Shown here: one piece after another, positions 6,479 through 10,558 of the stretch | Position numbering within the stretch: the first letter of the stretch is position 1 | How the letters are laid out: the number at the start of each line of letters is the position of its first letter | From: an uncultured Gemella sp. | GTDB taxonomy: Bacteria; Bacillota; Bacilli; Staphylococcales; Gemellaceae | NCBI GenBank assembly: GCA_927911745.1 | Contig: CAKMQF010000016.1 | Coordinates: 1-10,558 of the forward strand | DNA: 10,558 nt | Direction: 5' to 3' | Notes under the pieces: generated by a model | What the model was told of the DNA's origin: nothing | The model's database searches: none | Seen by the model: only the letters and a program-made list of their open reading frames with translations | Made by a program: the position numbers and the translations under genes

Positions 6479-7322
6479 AGTGAAAGAAATATTACCAGAA
6501 AAAAGATACGAACACACATTAAGAGTTGTGGAAGTAGCAAAACATTTAGCAAAAGTTCATGGAGCAAATGAAGAAAGAGCAGCATTAGCAGCTTTAGTAC
6601 ATGATGTTTGTAAACCAATGGACGAAGTATTGATGAAAAAATACGTAATCTTACATAATTTAGATGTTAATTTATTAGACTATCCAGTAGAGGTTCTTCA
6701 CGGACCTGTAGCAAGTGCATTTATCGAAGAAGAATTTGGTGTAGCAGATGAAGAAGTTAAACTTGCGGTTGCTAACCACACATTCGGTAGAAAGCACATG
6801 ACATTATTAGAAAAAATAATTTTCATAGCTGACTATACTGATCCACAAAGAAAACACCCACACTTAGCAGAGGTTACAGAAGTATCTCAGTATGACTTAG
6901 ATGAAGCGGTAAGACTTGCTGCTAAGTATACGTTAGTTTATTTAATCGATAATGATGAAAGAATTTACCCATCATTATTAGATTGTTATAACTATTATAA
7001 TATTAAAAACTATCGTGTCGGATTTAAAGAAAAAAATAAAGATAAAATCTTAACTGATGAAAAAACAATCACGATTAGAAATAAGAGTGAGGCTCATTTC
7101 AAAAAAGGTGATTTATTAGAAGCTACAACTTATGAAGATCCTGATACAGTGTTTGCTACATTAGAAGTTGATTTAGTTAAACCTGTAACAAGAGATACTT
7201 TAACAGAACGTTATGCTAAATATTATGGTGTTACTCTAGATGAATTAATAGATAAACTAGCTAAAAGATACCCAGAAGATGATGTACTTTATGTGGTAAT
7301 GTTCCATATTATAAAAAAATAA
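6453..7322 (+). CDS. yqeK: YqeK HD-domain Ap4A hydrolase fused to a C-terminal YqfB-like ASCH domain
   Basis: Residues 1 to about 185 form YqeK, an HD-domain enzyme that splits diadenosine tetraphosphate symmetrically into two ADP. The expected metal ligands are visible: His21 (YEHTLRV), His50-Asp51 (LVHD), His83 (LHGP), His109 (NHT) and Asp127 (ADYTD). Bacillus YqeK ends at about 186 residues, but here the frame continues to 289. From about 191 the extra domain reads like E. coli YqfB, an ASCH-fold N4-acetylcytidine amidohydrolase. It has KTITIR (204-209), HFKKGD (215-220), LEV (238-240), TRDTLTE (246-252), TLDEL (261-265), YP (273-274) and a final VVMF strand. No start codon or ribosome binding site is visible at the junction, so one polypeptide is predicted. 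Lys204 and Thr207 match the reported YqfB catalytic Lys and Thr, but the third residue, Glu, appears to be Tyr258. The start follows AGAGGAG (6436-6442) inside nadD. Confidence 0.92.
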   Translation: MEYQEIQNRVKEILPEKRYEHTLRVVEVAKHLAKVHGANEERAALAALVHDVCKPMDEVLMKKYVILHNLDVNLLDYPVEVLHGPVASAFIEEEFGVADEEVKLAVANHTFGRKHMTLLEKIIFIADYTDPQRKHPHLAEVTEVSQYDLDEAVRLAAKYTLVYLIDNDERIYPSLLDCYNYYNIKNYRVGFKEKNKDKILTDEKTITIRNKSEAHFKKGDLLEATTYEDPDTVFATLEVDLVKPVTRDTLTERYAKYYGVTLDELIDKLAKRYPEDDVLYVVMFHIIKK

Positions 7323-7342
7323 AATAAAGAAAGAGGATGAAA

Positions 7343-7681
7343 ATGGAAGTAGAAAACTTATTAAAAGTTGTTGTAGATGCATGTGATGATAAACACGGTT
7401 ATGATATCGTTGCTTATGATTTAACTCAAGCAGGAGTATTATATGACTATTCTGTAATTTGTCACGCACCTACAAACAGACAAGTAGAAGCGATTGCTCA
7501 AGAAGTAAGAGAACAAGTATTAGAAAATGGTGGAGAAATTCACAGTACAGAAGGTCTAAGAGAAGCCAAATGGATTCTTATGGATTTAGGTGATGTTGTA
7601 GTAAACATCATGACTCGTGACGATAGAGAATACTATGAATTAGATGCACTATTTGAGAAATATCCTATAAAAGGTGTATAA
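7343..7681 (+). CDS. rsfS: Ribosomal silencing factor RsfS
   Basis: RsfS (YqeL, Iojap family) binds protein uL14 on the 50S subunit and blocks joining with 30S, slowing translation in starvation. Start 7343 is preferred over ATG 7337 because AGAGG (7332-7336) abuts 7337 but is six bases from 7343. The product is 112 residues, normal for the family. The core pattern is present: DKHGYDIVAYDL, then DYSVICHAPTNRQVEAIA near 32-50, GLREAKWILMDLGDVVVNIM, and the tail REYYELDALF. It follows yqeK after 20 bases and precedes yqeM by one base. The neighbouring yqeH and yhbY also act on ribosomes. Confidence 0.95.
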   Translation: MEVENLLKVVVDACDDKHGYDIVAYDLTQAGVLYDYSVICHAPTNRQVEAIAQEVREQVLENGGEIHSTEGLREAKWILMDLGDVVVNIMTRDDREYYELDALFEKYPIKGV

Positions 7682-7682
7682 T

Positions 7683-8402
7683 ATGTACGAAAATTTAAGT
7701 ATTGTTTATGATAAACTTATGGATGTCGACTACGATGCTTATAAAAATATTATTAGTCAAGAATTAGAAGATAGAGAAAATCTTCTAGTTCTTGATTTAG
7801 GTTGTGGTAGTGGTGCAATGCTACCAACTCTAAAAAAATATGGTGAAGTATTCGCAGTAGACAATAGTGAACAAATGCTGGCGATAGCTAGTGAAAAAGT
7901 TCCTGGTTGTAATTATTTTGCGATGGATTTATTAGAAATTTCATCGCTAAATATAGAATTTGATTTTGTATTAAGTGCATTTGATGTATTTAATTATCTG
8001 TCAGATTTTGAGGAGTTTAAACAAGGATTAAAAGAAGTGTACTCATCTTTAAGAGAAGGTGGAAAATTTATATTTGATATCCACACTCCCAAAAAAGTTA
8101 CGGATATGTTAGAAAAACAAGTTTTCGGTTATGAAGATGAGGAAATTAGTTATCTGTGGTTTACATATGAAACAGAAAATCCTCTGGAAGTGGAGAGTGA
8201 ACTGTCGTTCTTTATAAAAGAAAACAATGGTTTATATAAAAAACTAGAACAGTTTCATTCGCAAAGAACCTATGAAATTGAAAGTGTTCTTGCTGAAGTT
8301 AAAAATATTGGATTTAAAGTTAAAAGATTATTCTGTGATTTTGATAAAAACAATATAAAATATGCTGAATCAGATAGAATAATTTTTGTTTTGGAGAAGT
8401 AG
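7683..8402 (+). CDS. yqeM: SAM-dependent class I methyltransferase YqeM
   Basis: A 239-residue methyltransferase with the Rossmann fold. Motif I is LDLGCGSG with DLGCGSG at 38-44. The adenosine-binding acidic residue is Asp60 in FAVDNSEQML. FDFVLSAFDVFNYL provides motif IV. YSSLREGGKFIFDIHTP is the usual post-motif strand and turn. The substrate of YqeM is not known to me. ATG 7683 is preferred over the in-frame GTG at 7674, because AAAGG ends at 7674 and suits 7683. MYENLSIVYDKLMD also matches the start of Bacillus YqeM. The gene begins one base after the rsfS stop, suggesting coupled translation. The SAM it uses is the product of the nearby metK. Confidence 0.92.
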   Translation: MYENLSIVYDKLMDVDYDAYKNIISQELEDRENLLVLDLGCGSGAMLPTLKKYGEVFAVDNSEQMLAIASEKVPGCNYFAMDLLEISSLNIEFDFVLSAFDVFNYLSDFEEFKQGLKEVYSSLREGGKFIFDIHTPKKVTDMLEKQVFGYEDEEISYLWFTYETENPLEVESELSFFIKENNGLYKKLEQFHSQRTYEIESVLAEVKNIGFKVKRLFCDFDKNNIKYAESDRIIFVLEK

Positions 8403-8403
8403 T

Positions 8404-9037
8404 ATGGCAGTTGATTTTAAAAAAACTCTTAAGCATTTATATGCCCCTAAGACTAAACCTAGTATTGTTGATGTCGAAAAAGCTAATTATATAGCTGTTA
8501 GAGGAAGTGGAGATCCTAATGATGAAAATAGTGAGTATAAGCAATCTATTAGTCTATTGTATCCTGTAGCGTATGCTATAAAGATGAGTAAAAAAGGAGA
8601 TCATAAAATCCCTGATTACTTTGATTTTGTCGTTCCACCGTTAGAAGGATTCTGGTGACAAGAAGGGATTGAAGGTGTTGATTACGCTAATAAACAAAAA
8701 TTTTAAGTTTGTTTCGCTAATACGTATGCCAGATTTTGTTACAAAAGAAGTATTTGAGTGGGCTATCAAGCAAGTAACGGAAAAGAAAAAAGAAGATTTC
8801 TCGAAAGTTGAATTTTTCAGTTATGATGAAGGAGTCTGTGTTCAATGTATGCATGTCGGTCCTTATGACAAAGAGCCAGAAACTGTTACTAAGATGCATG
8901 AATATATGATTTCTGAAGGGTATGAACTAGACATTAATGAGATGAGATTTCACCATGAAATTTATATTTCTGATGTGAGAAAAACTGCACCTGAAAAGCT
9001 TAAAACAGTTATTAGACATCCAGTTAGGAAAAAATAG
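8404..9037 (+). pseudogene. GyrI-like small-molecule-binding domain protein, broken by a TGA and a +1 frameshift
   Basis: The start at 8404 follows GGAG (8393-8396) and comes one base after yqeM. The first 84 codons end at TGA 8656-8658, exactly after VPPLEGFW; members of this family normally read LEGxWW there. The frame continues with QEGIEGVDYANKQKF to a TAA at 8704-8706. Removing one T from TTTT (8701-8704) continues it as KFVSLIRMPDFVTKEVFEW to the TAG at 9035-9037. The repaired protein is about 210 residues, the usual length. It resembles GyrI-like domain proteins, whose relatives bind small molecules or form the effector domain of regulators; a specific role cannot be given. With two independent defects this is the best candidate for real gene decay in the window. 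As it stands, an 84-residue fragment and a separate C-terminal frame (from about 8669) could be made. Confidence 0.8.
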
Positions 9038-9038
9038 T

Positions 9039-9074
9039 AAACTTGGTTCTAGTATTGCTAGAATCAAGTTTTTT
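9039..9074 (+). terminator. Terminator at the end of the psd-yqe operon
   Basis: AAACTTGGTTCTAG (9039-9052) pairs with CTAGAATCAAGTTT (9058-9071) over 14 positions with one G-U pair, around a TATTG loop. T's continue to 9074. It follows the GyrI-like gene stop directly and separates it from the copY unit. Confidence 0.9.
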
Positions 9075-9079
9075 ATGAA

Positions 9080-9108
9080 TTGACATTATATGATTAAAAT
9101 AGTATTAT
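9080..9108 (+). promoter_or_regulatory. copY promoter
   Basis: A perfect TTGACA (9080-9085) is followed after 17 bases by TATTAT (9103-9108). The start of transcription should fall near 9115, inside the cop box. Confidence 0.85.
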
Positions 9109-9111
9109 AGT

Positions 9112-9121
9112 TACAGATGTA
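9112..9121 (+). promoter_or_regulatory. cop box, CopY operator
   Basis: TACAGATGTA matches the TACAnnTGTA operator known for CopY repressors of streptococci, enterococci and lactococci. It begins three bases after the -10 box and covers the predicted transcription start, so bound CopY would block its own promoter. Only one copy is seen. Confidence 0.88.
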
Positions 9122-9145
9122 ACTGAGAAAAAAGGATGATAATAA

Positions 9146-9580
9146 ATGGAAATTAATATTTCGGAAGCGGAATGGGAAGTAATGCGAGTGGTCTGGAGTA
9201 ATAAAGAAACTACAAGTAAGTTTGTAATTGATACTCTAGGTGAAGAAAAATCTTGGACACCATCGACTATTAAGACTTTACTGTCAAGGTTAGTTGAAAA
9301 AGGATTTTTAGAAACAAGAAAACAAGGGAATAAATTTTTATATTCAGCTAATTGTGTAGAAGATGAATGTTTAGATATACTAACGCAGAACTTTTTAGAG
9401 AGAATTTGTGAAAGAAAAACACATGTTATTGTTAAGAATATAATTGAGACTGATAATTTAAGTAAAAGTAATATTGATGAAATTATTGAGTTGCTTAAAG
9501 AAAAAAGAAAAACAGCACCTGAGGTAATTACGTGTAAGTGCCTGAAAGGGCAATGTAGCTGTGCAGCGAAACACGGATAA
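9146..9580 (+). CDS. copY: Copper-responsive repressor CopY (BlaI/MecI/CopY family)
   Basis: A 144-residue repressor. Residues 1-70 form the winged helix of the BlaI/MecI/CopY family: ISEAEWEVMRVVW, then WTPSTIKTLLSRLVEKGFLE, then a wing with LYSA. The middle is a dimerisation helix region. The tail has CKCLKGQCSC, the CxCx4CxC motif (Cys130, 132, 137, 139) that holds zinc in the DNA-bound form and copper(I) when inducing. This separates CopY from the beta-lactam regulators BlaI and MecI. The start follows AAAGGA (9131-9136). The gene has its own promoter with a cop box over the transcription start, so it is self-regulated and induced by copper. The next gene, 15 bases away, is a dehydrogenase gene rather than copA or copZ. 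Confidence 0.95.
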   Translation: MEINISEAEWEVMRVVWSNKETTSKFVIDTLGEEKSWTPSTIKTLLSRLVEKGFLETRKQGNKFLYSANCVEDECLDILTQNFLERICERKTHVIVKNIIETDNLSKSNIDEIIELLKEKRKTAPEVITCKCLKGQCSCAAKHG

Positions 9581-9595
9581 GAGAGGGATTATTAT

Positions 9596-10368
9596 ATGGA
9601 AAATAGTAAACAAAAGATACTTATAACAGGAGCTTCAAGTGGTCTTGGTCGTGAGTTAGCGCACCAGTATGCACAAAAAGGGAATGTGGAGTTGATATTG
9701 GTAGCTCGTAGAAAAGAGGCTCTAGAAAAAGTTGCTAAAAAATGTGAAGCTTTTGAAAATGTCAAGACTAGAGTATATAGTGTGGATATTGGTTCTCAAG
9801 AACAGGTAGAGCACCTACTTTTATCTGTAAAAGATATAGATATACTTATCAATGGTGCAGGTTATGGGATTATGAAGGATTTTAGTGAATTTAGCGATCA
9901 TGATGTTGTGAATATGTTTGATACGAATGTCATCGGAACTATTCAATTAACTACTGAAATTGCTAAAAGAATGAGAGAAAGAAAATCTGGAATTATTGTA
10001 ACTATAGCTTCTCTAGCAGGAAAAATTGCAACACCAAAGAGTTCTGTCTATTCAGCAACTAAATTTGCTCTAATTGGATATTTTAATTCTTTACGTTTAG
10101 AACTAAAAAATGACAATGTTCATGTTATGACTGTAAATCCTGGGCCAGTAGCTACAAATTTCTTTAATATTGCCGATGAAGACAAGAGTTATCAAAAAGC
10201 AATGGGTGGTAAAACATTAACGCCTAAACTAGTTGTCAGTAAGATAATAAAAGGTATTGAACAGAAAAAACGTGAAGTTAATTTACCATTTAAGCTAGTT
10301 TAGCTGTTAAAATTAGTCAATTATTCCCAAGATTAAGCGATAGAATACTTTTAAGAATGTTTAAATAA
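9596..10368 (+). CDS. Short-chain dehydrogenase/reductase (YqjQ-like), with an apparent -1 frameshift near 10303
   Basis: A classical SDR oxidoreductase with an N-terminal Rossmann fold. The cofactor loop is TGASSGLG at 11-18. VARRK after the second strand (about 36-40) suggests NADP(H). NGAGYG is at 86-91. The catalytic residues are Ser139 and Tyr152-x3-Lys156 (YSATK), and NPGP at 181-184 follows. The substrate is unknown. In the given frame it ends at residue 235 (TAG just after KLV). Adding one T to the TTT of GTTTAG (10299-10302) opens KISQLFPRLSDRILLRMFK to the TAA at 10366-10368. This gives 257 residues, a normal SDR length with the usual basic C-terminal tail. The shorter version keeps every catalytic residue and might still fold. 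It lies 15 bases after copY and before a terminator, so it is probably expressed from the copper-controlled promoter. Confidence 0.87.
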
Positions 10369-10376
10369 GAATATTG

Positions 10377-10411
10377 AATCGAGATTGGATTATATCTAAT
10401 TTCGGTTTTTT
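10377..10411 (+). terminator. Terminator of the copY-SDR operon
   Basis: AATCGAGATTGGAT (10377-10390) pairs with ATCTAATTTCGGTT (10394-10407) over 14 positions with three G-U pairs, around a TAT loop. A six-T run follows. It lies nine bases after the restored SDR stop at 10368. Confidence 0.88.
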
Positions 10412-10493
10412 ATTTTCAAATAATATTAATAAACACAAATTTTAAAATAGTACGTTTTTAAATCGTTATCATAAGAAAATATTTAAATTTTAG

Positions 10494-10522
10494 TTGAAAA
10501 ACACGTATTATTGTGATATTAT
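10494..10522 (+). promoter_or_regulatory. Promoter for a gene beyond the right edge
   Basis: TTGAAA (10494-10499), a 17-base spacer and TATTAT (10517-10522) form a good sigma-A promoter. AAAGTGAG near 10547-10552 may be a weak ribosome binding site for a gene starting after 10558. No cop box of the TACAnnTGTA form is seen here. Positions 10412-10493 hold nothing I can identify. Confidence 0.65.
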
Positions 10523-10558
10523 GTAAATACTAAATTACAAATAAGAAAGTGAGAAAAA

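Noticed and set aside
6403..6618. Minus-strand frame of 71 codons across the nadD-yqeK junction
   Set aside because: It is antisense to two well-supported genes, and its Leu/His-rich product is what reversed AT-rich coding sequence gives. The minus-strand frames at 334-534, 4221-4508, 7257-7469 and 8717-8899 were rejected for the same reason.
8656..8658. Selenocysteine at the in-frame TGA
   Set aside because: The site is a conserved Trp position, no selenocysteine insertion hairpin is evident downstream, and the frame is broken again shortly after.
10522..10539. TGTAA/TTACA inverted repeat just after the last promoter's -10 box
   Set aside because: Only five pairs per arm in AT-rich DNA, with no match to a regulator site I can name with confidence. 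It does not fit the TACAnnTGTA cop box.
1..10558. CRISPR arrays, insertion sequences, tRNA or rRNA genes, phage genes
   Set aside because: I looked for regularly spaced repeats, transposase-like frames with terminal inverted repeats, and conserved RNA gene sequences, and found none.

Overview
The window is AT-rich DNA from a low-GC Gram-positive bacterium. The evidence is a SAM-I riboswitch on metK, the conserved Bacilli cluster yqeG-yqeH-yhbY-nadD-yqeK-rsfS-yqeM, a CopY-type copper repressor, strong purine-rich ribosome binding sites and TTGxxx-17-TAxxxT promoters. The mix would fit a Gemella-like member of the Bacilli, but the genus is an inference.

Layout. Positions 1-1540 hold a self-contained metK unit: promoter, SAM-I riboswitch with a mutually exclusive antiterminator and terminator, metK, and a terminator. 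Positions 1541-2112 carry a truncated-haemoglobin gene, convergent with a TetR-family repressor gene (2115-2738, minus strand) across a shared bidirectional terminator. A 329-base divergent spacer follows. A long plus-strand operon runs from 3068 to 9037: psd, yqeG, yqeH, yhbY, nadD, yqeK, rsfS, yqeM and a GyrI-like gene, closed by a terminator. A copper-type promoter and cop box then drive copY and a short-chain dehydrogenase gene (9146-10368), again closed by a terminator. The last 150 bases hold a promoter for a gene beyond the edge.

The long operon joins phospholipid synthesis (psd, and possibly yqeG), ribosome assembly and silencing (yqeH, yhbY, rsfS), NAD synthesis (nadD), Ap4A breakdown (yqeK) and a methyltransferase (yqeM). 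The most striking item is yqeK: its HD phosphohydrolase is fused in frame to a C-terminal ASCH domain that closely resembles E. coli YqfB, an N4-acetylcytidine amidohydrolase. The second is copY, which has a textbook cop box and metal-binding tail but is followed by a dehydrogenase gene instead of a copper pump or chaperone.

Six genes are broken, by five single-base indels in short A/T runs and two in-frame TGA codons: metK, the globin gene, tetR, yhbY, the GyrI-like gene and the dehydrogenase gene. Because metK and yhbY are core genes and both frames stay conserved, sequencing or assembly error is the simplest explanation for most of these. The GyrI-like gene, hit twice, is the best candidate for a true pseudogene. 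None of the 14 genes ends in TGA, and both in-frame TGAs lie where Trp is plausible.
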